A stretch of DNA of 55,862 bases from NCBI RefSeq assembly GCF_026008495.1, contig NZ_BQUN01000200.1, positions 89,079 through 144,940 on the forward strand. Reading direction: 5' to 3'. This stretch comes from Streptomyces sp. A012304. Lineage in GTDB: Bacteria; Actinomycetota; Actinomycetes; Streptomycetales; Streptomycetaceae. The translations under genes and the position numbers were made by a program. Positions 1 to 8,165 of the stretch are shown piece after piece. The notes beneath the pieces were generated by a model. That model had not been told where the DNA came from. It saw only the letters and a program-made list of their open reading frames with translations, and did not search any database. Numbering within the stretch: position 1 is the first letter of the stretch; every line of letters begins with the position of its first letter.

Positions 1-1
1 C

Positions 2-457
2 GGTTCGTCGATCATGCCGGGCAAGGTGAACCCGGTGATCCCCGAGGTCGTCAACCAGGTCGCCTTCGAGGTGATCGGCAACGACGTCACCATCACGATG
101 GCCGCCGAGGCCGGACAGCTCCAGCTCAACGCCTTCGAGCCGGTCATCCTGCACTCCCTGTCGGAGTCCATCACCCACCTGCGCAACGCGTGCGTCACCC
201 TCGCCGAGCGCTGCGTGTCCGGCATCACCGCCAACACCGAGGCGCTGCGCCGGAGCGTGGAGAACTCCATCGGGCTGGTCACCGCCCTCAACCCGCACAT
301 CGGGTACACGGCGGCCACCGACATCGCCAAGGAGGCCCTCGTCACCGGCCGGGGCGTGGCCGAACTCGTCCTGGAAAAGGGCCTGTTGCCCGCCGAGACC
401 CTCGCCGACCTGCTCCGACCCGAGGCTGTGGCGGGCAGCGGCCAGGTGCTGGCCTGA
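2..457 (+). CDS. aspA: Aspartate ammonia-lyase, C-terminal part (gene enters from left edge)
   Basis: The gene is open at the left edge; the visible 151 codons read in frame from base 2. They begin with GSSIMPGKVNP, the signature loop (GSSxMPxKxNP) of the aspartase/fumarase superfamily that carries the catalytic serine. The following residues (PEVVNQVAFEVIGND, then a TMAAEAGQLQLN stretch) match bacterial AspA as I remember it much better than FumC. The enzyme is a cytoplasmic homotetramer that reversibly deaminates L-aspartate to fumarate and ammonia. The stop at 455-457 is followed by a hairpin at 479-510. The N-terminal two thirds lie outside the window, so intactness cannot be judged. Confidence 0.9.
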   Translation, partial: GSSIMPGKVNPVIPEVVNQVAFEVIGNDVTITMAAEAGQLQLNAFEPVILHSLSESITHLRNACVTLAERCVSGITANTEALRRSVENSIGLVTALNPHIGYTAATDIAKEALVTGRGVAELVLEKGLLPAETLADLLRPEAVAGSGQVLA

Positions 458-478
458 CGGTGCCTTATAAGCTGAAGC

Positions 479-510
479 GGCCCCTTCGATTCATGTGCGA
501 GCAAGGGGCC
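479..510 (+). terminator. Hairpin downstream of aspA
   Basis: GGCCCCTT (479-486) and AAGGGGCC (503-510) form a perfect 8-bp stem around a 16-nt loop, 21 bp after the aspA stop. There is no U-tract, which is usual for high-GC actinomycetes. It could terminate aspA or be a weak attenuator before the lipoprotein gene at 543. Confidence 0.45.
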
Positions 511-542
511 ACACCCTCTCCTTCCGCGTGACAGGACCCTCC

Positions 543-2060
543 ATGCGTACGACCTACCGCCGCCTCACCGCGGCACTTGCTCTCACCCCACTGCTGGCCG
601 GTTGTTTCGTGTCCAGCGAGGGAGGCACGGGCACTGAAGGCGGGTCAGGAGGGCGGCTCAGGGTCGCGCTCGCCCGCCCGCCGGTGCAGGCGCTGTCCCC
701 GTACAGCGACGACGCCACCTTGCTGGGCAAGCTCTCCGTGGTCGAAGGACTCACCGCCCTGGACAAGGACGGCGCCGCAGCCCCCGCGCTGGCCACGTCC
801 TGGAAGCAGGTCAACCCCACCACCTGGATCTTCGAGCTGCGCAAGGCCACCTTCCAGGACGGCACGCCGGTCACCGCCGACGCGGTCGTGGGCGCCCTCG
901 ACCACGCGGACGCCGCCAAGCCCAAGCCCCGCGTCCTCAGCGACGTGACCCTCACCGCGAAGGCCGACGACGCCGACACCGTCACGATCAGCACCAAGGC
1001 CGCCGACCCGGTGCTCCCGCTGCGGCTGGCCAGCCCGGTGCTGGCCATCCTCTCCGCCAAGGCGTACCACGAGGACGGCACCGTCAGCCCGATCGGCACC
1101 GGCACCGGCCCCTTCAAGGTCACGAAGCTCATCGGCAAGTCCAAGGCCACGCTCGACCGTTACGACGGCTACTGGGGCGGCAAGGCCAAGGCGCCCGGCA
1201 TCGACGTGACCTGGATAGCCGACGGCACGGCCCGCGCGGGCGCCCTGCGCTCCGGCGACGTCGACATCGCCGAGTGGATCCCCACCTCCCAGGCCAAGCT
1301 GCTGGACGTGAAAACCCGTCACGAAGTGCCGTCCGTACGGACCGACAGCCTCATCCTCAACACCGGCGACGGCATGTTCACCGACCCCGCGCTGCGTGCG
1401 GCGGCCCGCGAGGCCGTGGACGCCTCCGCGCTCGTCGACTCGGTCTTCGGCGGCTACGCCGACCCCGCGCAGGGCCTGTTCGGACCCGCCGTCCCCTGGG
1501 CGGTCGGCAAGCGCGTCGACGTCACCGGCCGGGCCAAGGCCGCGACACCCGCACAGGTCAGGTCCAGGACGAAGGGCAAGGTCGTGCGGCTGGCCGCCTA
1601 CACCAACCGCGCGGAGCTGCCCGAGGCCGCCACCGTGCTGCAGCAGCAACTGGAGCAGGCCGGGTTCACCGTGAAGCAGGACGTCCGCGAGTACACACAG
1701 ATGGAGGCCGACCTCCTCGCCGGCAAGTACGACGCCCTCGTCATGTCCCGGGTGGTGCTCCTCGACACCGGCGACGCGGTCGCCTACCTGGCGAGCGACT
1801 ACACGAGCAACGGCGTGTACAACATCGCCCGCCTGAAGGACCCCAAGGTGGACCAGGCGGTCAAGTCCGCCGCCGTGGAAGGCGACGTGACGAGGCGGCA
1901 GCAGAAGACCATGGCCGCCGAGGCGCAGATCCTGCGCACCGACGCCGTCGTCCCGCTCGTCCACGAGAAGGTCGTCCAGGGCATCGCCACCGATGTCGAG
2001 GGCGTGCTCCTCGACCCTCGCGAGCGCTCCCTGATCGACGTCGACACCCACCTGAAGTAG
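543..2060 (+). CDS. ABC transporter substrate-binding lipoprotein, peptide/nickel type (SBP_bac_5)
   Basis: A 505-residue solute-binding protein of the DppA/OppA/NikA class, expected to be lipid-anchored outside the membrane and to feed a Dpp/Opp-type permease. I chose ATG 543 over an upstream in-frame ATG at 495 because it places a lipoprotein signal at the N-terminus: MRTTYRRL, a hydrophobic core, then lipobox LAGC with Cys21. The mature part has family features (VEGLTALDKDG, ATSWKQVNPTTWIFELRKATFQDGTPVTADAV split over residues about 75-120), followed by the two-lobed fold of about 480 residues. The next gene is the broken permease at 2108. No ATPase subunits follow, so this binding protein is probably orphaned here. 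Ligand unknown. Confidence 0.85.
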   Translation: MRTTYRRLTAALALTPLLAGCFVSSEGGTGTEGGSGGRLRVALARPPVQALSPYSDDATLLGKLSVVEGLTALDKDGAAAPALATSWKQVNPTTWIFELRKATFQDGTPVTADAVVGALDHADAAKPKPRVLSDVTLTAKADDADTVTISTKAADPVLPLRLASPVLAILSAKAYHEDGTVSPIGTGTGPFKVTKLIGKSKATLDRYDGYWGGKAKAPGIDVTWIADGTARAGALRSGDVDIAEWIPTSQAKLLDVKTRHEVPSVRTDSLILNTGDGMFTDPALRAAAREAVDASALVDSVFGGYADPAQGLFGPAVPWAVGKRVDVTGRAKAATPAQVRSRTKGKVVRLAAYTNRAELPEAATVLQQQLEQAGFTVKQDVREYTQMEADLLAGKYDALVMSRVVLLDTGDAVAYLASDYTSNGVYNIARLKDPKVDQAVKSAAVEGDVTRRQQKTMAAEAQILRTDAVVPLVHEKVVQGIATDVEGVLLDPRERSLIDVDTHLK

Positions 2061-2107
2061 CTGCCGGTGAGCGTCATGTCGGCCGGTACCGAGGCCCGCC
2101 CGTCCCG

Positions 2108-2593
2108 GTGGCGCGCGCGGGCCTCGGCCGCCTCGCCGCCGGGACCGCGCTGCTGACGGCGGTGGCCCTGCTGCCCTGGCTGTCCGGGAACGACCCCGCG
2201 CTGACCGTCCTGCGGGCCCGCTCCGCCGACCAGGACCCCACGCCCGCCCAGCTGGCCTCCGTTCGGGAGCAACCGGGTCTGGGCGAGGGGCCCTTCACGC
2301 ATCTTGTGCACTGGCTGGGCGGGCTGCCGCGAGGCGACGCGGGCACTTCCTGGGTGTCGGGCGAGGCGGTGCTGCCCCAGGTGACGAACGCCTTCGCGGT
2401 CTCCGTCACCCTGATGCTCGGGGCGCTCGTCGTCACCGTCGCGGTCGCCGCACTGGTCAGCGCCCGCACCCTGTACCTCGGCTCCCGGCGCCGGCTGCAC
2501 CGGGGGAGAGGGGCCGTCGGGGTCGCCGTCCTCGCCGCGCTGCCCAAGTTCCTGCTCGCCTCGCTCCTCGCCACCGTGTGCGCCGACCGATGA
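2108..2593 (+). pseudogene. Truncated ABC permease (DppB/OppB type), N-terminal fragment only
   Basis: From GTG 2108 the frame encodes about 161 residues: a first membrane segment (TALLTAVALLPWLSGNDPA), a DPTPAQLASVREQPGLGEGP stretch, HWLGGLPRGDAGTSWVSGE, a second hydrophobic segment near residue 100, and VAVLAALPKFLLASLLATV at the end. This is the normal N-terminal third of a Dpp/Opp permease, where the small domain after the first helix precedes the pore. It stops right after ...LATVCADR, and the remaining four or so helices and the EAA loop are missing. Downstream sequence to 2802 has no permease similarity that I can see. The reading frame stays open upstream into the lipoprotein gene, so the start is uncertain. 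Probably cut by a deletion or an insertion of the fucose region. Confidence 0.65.
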
Positions 2594-2739
2594 AAGCGAT
2601 GCTGTCCTGCGAGTCGATGAACCCGCTCCTGTGCACAGGCCCGACTTCCGCATGACCGGAGTCCGGCCTGTCGGCGGGGGTGGTCCCGCTGGCCGGCGGA
2701 GTGAATGCCTCTGGCTCGGTGACCGAACCGGGCGGCACC

Positions 2740-2780
2740 GTGGCGGCGGCTGCGGCAGCGTACGAGGAGTACGCCGCCAC
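2740..2780 (-). terminator. Nested inverted repeats downstream of the first fucosidase gene
   Basis: GTGGCGGC (2740-2747) pairs with GCCGCCAC (2773-2780). Inside lies GCGTAC-GAGGA-GTACGC (2758-2774). It sits 23-63 bp after the stop of the minus-strand GH29 gene and could be its terminator. The rest of 2594-2739 shows nothing I recognise. Confidence 0.4.
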
Positions 2781-2802
2781 AGCCGCTCGCGCGTCCCGAG
2801 GA

Positions 2803-5034
2803 TCAGACGGCCGTGAACGTCCACAGCAGGTTGGCGCTGCTGCCGTACGTCCACTGCTTGGTGACGGAGCCCGAGTCGACCTTGCCGCCGCCGTCGAGGA
2901 CCAGACCGGTGGTGCGGTTGGCGATCGAGTAGCTGTCGCCGCCCCGGTGGGTGATCGTCCACTGCTGGTTGGTGCCACCGTTCCACGGGGCCTGTCGGGC
3001 CGCGGAGCCGTCGGCGGTGAAGCCCCAGCCGTCGGCGACCATGCCGTTCGTGCGGTTGACCAGCCGGTAGTAGCCGCCTCCGACGGGCTCCGCGTGCCAC
3101 TGCAGGTTGGGGCTGCCGTCCCAGGTCCACTGCTTGAGGTTGGACCCGGAGGCGACGTTGCCGCCGCTGTCCAGGGCGAGGCCGCTGGTGACGTTGCTGA
3201 TCCGGAAGTACGTCGCCGGGTTGAACTGAACCCTCAGCGAGGTGATCTGGTCGTTGTTGCCGGTGACCCTGAGGTCGGCGTTGTCGGTGGTGAAGGTCCA
3301 GGAGGTGCCGGTGAAGTTGTCGCCGGCGTAGCCGATCACCTGGTAGCCGGGGGCCGGCCGGAGGGAGGAGAGGGTGCGCGCGCCCAGCCCGGCCGCGGTC
3401 AGGTCGGCCGCGGTGTGTTCGCCGACGGGGAGCACCGCGTAGTCGCCGGTGTAGTTGACGTCCTTGAAGCCGATGGCGCCGGCGAGCGGCCGCAGGCCCG
3501 GGATCGGGCCGGAGAACGAGAGCTTCAGGACGTAGGCGTTCGCACTGTACGGCGCGGAGGACGGCAGGGTGACCGTGAGGCCGGAGGAGCTCTGCGTCGG
3601 CGTGGGCAGGTCGATGTAGGTGCCGGCGGTGGAGCCGAGGAGCTTGACCGAGGTCAGCGAGGAGAGGTTGATCCGGTCCGAGCTCAGGGTCTTGATCGTC
3701 AGCGAGCTGCCGGGCCAGCCCAGGACGGTGGCGTACAGGACGTTGCCCGCCTTGTTGCGGGTGAAGCGGATGTCCTGCGGCGTACCGGCGTGCGGGGTGG
3801 TGAACGAGCCGCCGCCCATCTTCGTCGGGCCCTCGCCGTACGCCGACCAGGCGCGGGTCGCGTACAACGACTCGCCGAAGCGCTTCAGATGGTCTCCGAT
3901 GCCCAGCAGGATGTCCTTCTGCGCCTGCGGGATGGTGCCGTCGGCCATCGGCGCGATGTTCAGCAGCATGTTGCCGTTCTTGCTGACCCGGTCGATGAAC
4001 GAGTGCAGCATCTGCTGGATGGTGTAGTAGCCGATGCCCTGGGTGTAGCACCAGCTGCTGCTGGAGATGCTGTCGTCGGTCAGCCAGTACGGGGTGGTGA
4101 GGTCGGCAGGGCCGCCGCGCTCGTAGTCGAAGACCTCGCCCTTGCCGTGCATGCCGTCCTTGTACGTGGTGACGACCTCACGACCCCAGCTGTTGGCCTG
4201 GTTGTAGTAGTACGCCAGGAAGTTGAGGCGCTGTTGTTCGTCGACGTCGTCCAGGTTGAAGTCCTGCCACAGGATGTCGGGCTGGGCGCGGTCGATGACC
4301 TCCTTGAGCTTGTCGAACCAGAGCTGGTTCTCCGCGGCCGACCCCAGCTGCCCGTAGAGCTTCTTGAGGCTCGGGTCCGTCTGGGCGGGGGCGGATTCGT
4401 AGAAACCGGTGAAGTTGTACGCGTGGTGCATGGCCACCAGCAGCTTGAGGCCCTTGGCGCGGATGGCCGTGGAGAAGAGCTTCAGCAGGTCGAGGCCCGG
4501 GCCCTTCTTGACCGAGTTCCACTCGTTGACCTGGCTGTCCCACATGGAGAAGCCGTCATGGTGCTCGGCGACCGGGCCGGCGAACCTGGCGCCGGCGTCG
4601 ACGAACAGCTGCACCCATTCTTCGGGGTCGAACTTCCCGCCGGCCGACTTCAGCTTCGGCGCGAACTTCACGAAGTTGCCCGCCAGGTCCTGAGCCCCGT
4701 TGATGAAGTTGTGGTACGGCCACGCCGATGGCTGGCCGTAGGTCGCGATGTGGTGCTGGTGGGCGCTGTCGTCGGCCCGGTACATGTTGCGGGGATACCA
4801 CTCGTTGCCGAAGGCCGGGACGCTGAAGACGCCCCAGTGGAAGTAGATCCCGAACTTCGCGTCCTGGAACCACTCCGGGGCCGGCGGGTGCTGGTCGACC
4901 GAGTTCCAGTCCGGTGTGTAGGTGCTGGGTGCCGCCTGGGCGACGTTCGCGCCGAACAAACCTCCGGCAACGGCGGCCGCGGCCACGCAGGTTGCGCCCG
5001 CCAGGAAGTGGCGTCTGTTGATCGAACTCGACAT
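2803..5034 (-). CDS. Secreted GH29 alpha-L-fucosidase with beta/gamma-crystallin-like and ricin-type domains
   Basis: A 743-residue exported enzyme predicted to release terminal alpha-L-fucose from glycans. ATG 5034 starts a Tat-type signal (NRRHFLAG, then a hydrophobic core, cleavage near AQA-AP about residue 35); an in-frame ATG at 5091 would bury it. GH29 domain about 45-470: WFQDAKFGIYFHWG, AEHHDGFSMWD (His158, His159), nucleophile region DILWQDFN with Asp258, candidate acid/base Glu305 (FDYERG), and NGNMLLNIAP. Residues about 515-603 (GFKDVNYTGDYAVLP, GYAGDNFTGTSW, ITSLRV) resemble a single beta/gamma-crystallin domain. Residues 604-743 form a ricin-B trefoil with repeated QW motifs. The gene is divergent from the sugar transporter operon, and the shared region carries an ACAT-N3-ATGT palindrome. 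Retaining mechanism is family knowledge. Confidence 0.9.
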   Translation of the reverse strand: MSSSINRRHFLAGATCVAAAAVAGGLFGANVAQAAPSTYTPDWNSVDQHPPAPEWFQDAKFGIYFHWGVFSVPAFGNEWYPRNMYRADDSAHQHHIATYGQPSAWPYHNFINGAQDLAGNFVKFAPKLKSAGGKFDPEEWVQLFVDAGARFAGPVAEHHDGFSMWDSQVNEWNSVKKGPGLDLLKLFSTAIRAKGLKLLVAMHHAYNFTGFYESAPAQTDPSLKKLYGQLGSAAENQLWFDKLKEVIDRAQPDILWQDFNLDDVDEQQRLNFLAYYYNQANSWGREVVTTYKDGMHGKGEVFDYERGGPADLTTPYWLTDDSISSSSWCYTQGIGYYTIQQMLHSFIDRVSKNGNMLLNIAPMADGTIPQAQKDILLGIGDHLKRFGESLYATRAWSAYGEGPTKMGGGSFTTPHAGTPQDIRFTRNKAGNVLYATVLGWPGSSLTIKTLSSDRINLSSLTSVKLLGSTAGTYIDLPTPTQSSSGLTVTLPSSAPYSANAYVLKLSFSGPIPGLRPLAGAIGFKDVNYTGDYAVLPVGEHTAADLTAAGLGARTLSSLRPAPGYQVIGYAGDNFTGTSWTFTTDNADLRVTGNNDQITSLRVQFNPATYFRISNVTSGLALDSGGNVASGSNLKQWTWDGSPNLQWHAEPVGGGYYRLVNRTNGMVADGWGFTADGSAARQAPWNGGTNQQWTITHRGGDSYSIANRTTGLVLDGGGKVDSGSVTKQWTYGSSANLLWTFTAV

Positions 5035-5082
5035 GGAGACATCCCTGGTGCAGAGGGGACAGGGGAGTGCAGGGCGCCGCTT

Positions 5083-5140
5083 GTTACGCATGAAGGTCCG
5101 CCATGTCTCCCTGGGATGTCAACCGCCGTGCAGGGATGAA
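5083..5140 (-). promoter_or_regulatory. 58-bp element conserved upstream of both GH29 genes (copy 1)
   Basis: Aligned without gaps to 19371-19428, 45 of 58 positions are identical by hand count. On the minus strand the conserved blocks are TTCATCCCTGCAC at the start, GTTGACAT (containing a -35-like TTGACA), an ACAT-GC block, and CTTCATGCGTAAC at the end. It lies 49 bp upstream of the fucosidase start and 67 bp from the ACAT-N3-ATGT site. It could be a promoter with a structured leader. A conserved frame reading HPCT-VD in both copies changes mostly non-synonymously, so I do not call it a leader peptide. Confidence 0.55.
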
Positions 5141-5206
5141 AAGCGTCATGCGGTTCGGCAATCAGCCCCATTTGGGGCAGGTTTAGTGCGGTTTCCGACC
5201 ATCGAA

Positions 5207-5217
5207 ACATGGCATGT
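5207..5217. promoter_or_regulatory. Candidate operator ACAT-N3-ATGT (site 1)
   Basis: Perfect palindrome ACATGGCATGT, followed by CTG as at sites 19494 and 27167. It is located 173 bp upstream of the fucosidase start and 252 bp upstream of the transporter binding protein. The window encodes a GntR/FadR regulator (16452-17174) that could be the partner, but this is inference. Confidence 0.5.
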
Positions 5218-5468
5218 CTGTCGGAGTCTCGTGGCCGACTGAGGCCATCCATCGGCGAAGATTGATGGGATGGATCTCGCGCCTTCCCGCTGTCGCGCCC
5301 CCGTCTCGGAGCGACTGTGAGCTGGCTTTTCAGTACGAACTGATGCAGGAGGCTAGACAGCGTGCCAGTAACGCGCCTATAAACATCCCATCTCTACGGC
5401 CGCGACGATACGCAGATGTCGCCGAGGCGAAACATCTCCCGCTACGGGACCGGCGCGAGGAAGCACCG

Positions 5469-6530
5469 ATGAGACTCAGAACCGCCCTCTGTTCCGCCGT
5501 CTCCACCCTCTCCGCAGTGGCGCTGCTCAGCGCGTGCAGCGGCTCCACCACCGCGGCGTCGTCGAGTGGCACGCCGCTGGTCGGTGTCGACTACCCGCGC
5601 TCCGACACCGACTTCTGGAACTCGTACATCAAGTACACACCCCAGTACGCCAAGGAGCTGGGACTGGACCTGAAGACCACCAATTCCCAGAACGACGTCG
5701 CCAAACTCACCGCCAACGCACAGACGTTCATCAGCCAGGGCGTCAAGGGCCTCGCGATGGCCCCGCAGGACACCGCCGCCATCGCCCCGACGCTCGCGCA
5801 GATGGAGGCGAAGAAGATCCCGGTCGTCACCGTCGACACCCGCCCCGACACCGGCAATGTGTTCATGGTCGTGCGCGCCGACAACCGCGCCTACGGCGAG
5901 AAGGCCTGCCAGTACCTCGGCACCAAGCTCGGCGGCAAGGGCAAGGTCGTGATGCTCCAGGGCGACCTGTCCTCCATCAACGGCCGTGACCGCACCGAGG
6001 CGTTCAACGACTGCATGAAGAAGAACTACCCGGACATCAAGGTGTTCGGCGAGGCCACCAACTGGGACGGCGCCGTCGCCGCACAGAAGCTCCAGACGCG
6101 GCTGACCCAGCACCCGGACATCAAGGGCGTCTACATGCAGTCCAGCTTCGCCCTGTCCGGCACGCTCCAAGTCCTCAAGCAGAAGGACCTGTTGACGGGA
6201 CCGGAGGACAAGAAGCATGTGTTCGTCGTCTCCAACGACGGTATCCCGGAGGAGCTCAAGTCCATCGCCGCCGGGAAGATCGACGCCACCGTCTCCCAGC
6301 CGGCCGACCTCTACGCCAAGTACGCCCTGTACTACCTCAAGGCCGCGATCGACGGAAAGACGTTCAACCCCGGCAAGACCGACCACGACAGCACGATCAT
6401 CCAGGTCCGCGACGGCGTGCTCGAGGACCAGCTCTCCGCCCCGCTCGTCACGGCCGACGGCGGCACCTACGGCGGTGTGCCCAGCGTCAAGAGCGACGAC
6501 AAGTCGCTGTGGGGCAACAACCTCGGCTGA
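5469..6530 (+). CDS. Sugar ABC transporter substrate-binding lipoprotein (Peripla_BP_4/RbsB type)
   Basis: A 353-residue binding protein, the first gene of a three-gene monosaccharide importer. ATG 5469 has the Shine-Dalgarno GAGGAAG and yields a lipoprotein signal ending LLSAC (Cys23); the longer upstream frame has neither. The mature part has the type I periplasmic fold: GVDYPRSDTDFWNSYIKY at the N-terminal lobe, QTFISQGVKGLAMAPQD, KKIPVVTVDTRPDTG, KGKVVMLQGDLSSINGRDR and TNWDGAVAAQKLQTRL. RbsB-like proteins bind pyranoses. The setting among L-fucose genes makes L-fucose or a related sugar the likely ligand (inference). Three imperfect 9-base repeats of TCTGATTCC lie between its stop and the ATPase gene. 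Confidence 0.88.
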   Translation: MRLRTALCSAVSTLSAVALLSACSGSTTAASSSGTPLVGVDYPRSDTDFWNSYIKYTPQYAKELGLDLKTTNSQNDVAKLTANAQTFISQGVKGLAMAPQDTAAIAPTLAQMEAKKIPVVTVDTRPDTGNVFMVVRADNRAYGEKACQYLGTKLGGKGKVVMLQGDLSSINGRDRTEAFNDCMKKNYPDIKVFGEATNWDGAVAAQKLQTRLTQHPDIKGVYMQSSFALSGTLQVLKQKDLLTGPEDKKHVFVVSNDGIPEELKSIAAGKIDATVSQPADLYAKYALYYLKAAIDGKTFNPGKTDHDSTIIQVRDGVLEDQLSAPLVTADGGTYGGVPSVKSDDKSLWGNNLG

Positions 6531-6602
6531 TCTCTCTGATTCCTCCGATCCCTCTGATTCCTCATCAGGAACACAACGGCTCACGAGAACAAGGCGGTTG
6601 AG

Positions 6603-8165
6603 ATGAGCGACGGGGAGCGAGCAGTCACCCCCGCACCCGCCCCGGCGGACGACGGACGGGCCCCCTCGGACCCGCCCGTCGTCGAGGCGACGGGCATAGT
6701 CAAACGATTCGGTCCGACGGTGGCCCTGAACGGCGCCCGGATCACCATCAGACCCGGCGAGACCCACGCGCTCGTCGGCCGCAACGGAGCCGGCAAGTCG
6801 ACCCTGGTTTCGGTCCTCACCGGCCTGCAGGCCCCCGACGAGGGAACGGTGACCTTCGACGGCGAGCCGGCCCCCCGGCTCAGCGACCGCGACGCCTGGC
6901 GCCGGCGCGTGGCCTGCGTCTATCAGAAGTCGACGATCATCCCCACGCTGACCGTCGCCGAGAACCTCTTCCTGAACCGGCACGACCACGGGCGAGGCCG
7001 GCTCATCAGCTGGCAGGCCACCCGCCGCCGCGCACAGGAGCTGCTGTCGACCTGGTCGGTGGACGTCGACCCACAGACCCCGGCCGGTGATCTGAGCGTC
7101 GAGCAGCGGCAGTTCGTCGAGATCGCCCGGGCACTGTCCTTCGGGGCGCGGTTCATCATCCTCGACGAGCCGACCGCCCAGCTCGACGGAGCCGCCATCA
7201 ACCGCCTCTTCGACCGCATCCGCGACCTGCAACGCCAGGGCGTGACCTTCCTGTTCATCAGCCACCATCTCCAGGAGATCTACGAGATCTGCGACATGGT
7301 GACGGTGTTCCGCGACGCCCGGCACATCGTGACCGCGCCGGTCGCGGAACTGGGCCGCGCCGATCTGGTCGCCGCCATGACCGGCGAGGCGGCGGCCGAC
7401 CGGCGCGAGGACCGGGCGAGCACCGTCGACCCCGGTGCCACGGCCGCGCTGAGCGTCCGCGCGCTGCGGGGCGACGCGTACGACGACGTCAGCTTCCAGG
7501 TCGGAGCCGGCGAGATCGTCGGCCTCGCGGGCGCCGCCGGCAGCGGGCGCACCGAGGTCGCCGAGACCGTCGTAGGGCTGAGGACGGCAGCGGCGGGCGA
7601 GGTGGAGATCGCGGGGCGGCGGCCCCGGCCGGGCAGCGTGCCCGCCGCGCTCGCCGCCGGCGCCGGTTTCGTCCCCCAGGACCGGCACCACCAGGGCTTC
7701 GTTCCGGACATGTCGATCGCGGACAACGCCACGCTGTCCGTGCCGAAGCGGCTCGGCCAGGGCGGCTTCCTCAACCGCGGCCGTCGGGACAGGATCGCCG
7801 AGGGCCTGATCGAGAACCTCGCGATCAAGACCCCCGGTCCGGACCTGCCCGTCTCCACCCTCTCCGGCGGCAACCAGCAGAAGGTCGTCATGGCCCGCGC
7901 CCTGGCCGACGACCCGAAGCTGCTGGTCCTGATCAACCCGACCGCGGGCGTGGACGTGCGCTCCAAGGAGTTCCTCCTCGGCAAGGTCGAGGAGACCGCG
8001 GCCACCGGCACCGGAGTGCTCATCGCCTCCGACGAACTCGACGACCTGCGCATGTGCGACCGGGTCCTGGTGATGTTCCAGGGCCGTGTGACCTCGGAGA
8101 TCGCCCGCGGCTGGCACGACCACGACCTCGTGGCCGCGATGGAAGGAGTGGACCTGCATGCCTGA
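6603..8165 (+). CDS. Sugar ABC transporter ATP-binding protein, two nucleotide-binding domains (RbsA/MglA type)
   Basis: 520 residues with tandem ATPase domains that energise the RbsC-like permease encoded next. Domain 1 has Walker A GRNGAGKST (residues 59-67), signature LSVEQRQFVEIARAL and Walker B FIILDEPTAQLD. Domain 2 has the usual degenerate P-loop of this family (GAAGSGRTE), a good signature LSGGNQQKVVMARAL, but an altered Walker B, LLVLINPTAGVDV, in which the normal Asp-Glu of LDEPT is Ile-Asn. Domain 1 is therefore probably the only hydrolysing site. It overlaps the permease start by 8 bp, indicating translational coupling. Start ATG 6603. Confidence 0.9.
   Translation: MSDGERAVTPAPAPADDGRAPSDPPVVEATGIVKRFGPTVALNGARITIRPGETHALVGRNGAGKSTLVSVLTGLQAPDEGTVTFDGEPAPRLSDRDAWRRRVACVYQKSTIIPTLTVAENLFLNRHDHGRGRLISWQATRRRAQELLSTWSVDVDPQTPAGDLSVEQRQFVEIARALSFGARFIILDEPTAQLDGAAINRLFDRIRDLQRQGVTFLFISHHLQEIYEICDMVTVFRDARHIVTAPVAELGRADLVAAMTGEAAADRREDRASTVDPGATAALSVRALRGDAYDDVSFQVGAGEIVGLAGAAGSGRTEVAETVVGLRTAAAGEVEIAGRRPRPGSVPAALAAGAGFVPQDRHHQGFVPDMSIADNATLSVPKRLGQGGFLNRGRRDRIAEGLIENLAIKTPGPDLPVSTLSGGNQQKVVMARALADDPKLLVLINPTAGVDVRSKEFLLGKVEETAATGTGVLIASDELDDLRMCDRVLVMFQGRVTSEIARGWHDHDLVAAMEGVDLHA

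Larger units (their letters stand above)
5035..5468. promoter_or_regulatory. Divergent control region between GH29 gene 1 and the sugar ABC transporter
   Basis: 434 bp without a gene. It holds, from the fucosidase side, the 58-bp conserved element (5083-5140), an inverted repeat GCCCCA-TT-TGGGGC (5165-5178), and a palindrome ACATGGCATGT (5207-5217). The transporter side ends in GAGGAAG just before ATG 5469. Both transcripts probably start here. Confidence 0.6.

Noticed and set aside
1799..4051. Long minus-strand open frame spanning the lipoprotein and fucosidase genes
   Set aside because: Low-complexity shadow of real genes on other frames; no domain and no plausible start.
5034..5091. Upstream in-frame start (MRN...) for the first fucosidase, and the similar MRN start at 19379 for the second
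   Set aside because: They would bury the Tat-type signal peptides. The ATG of the conserved ATGCGTAAC has no clear ribosome site, while the later ATGs give normal signals.
5083..5140. Leader peptide encoded in the 58-bp element (HPCT-VD frame)
   Set aside because: The two copies do share HPCT, VD, G, H and SCVT in one frame, but the differing codons change mostly non-synonymously and no matching start codon and ribosome site were found in both copies.
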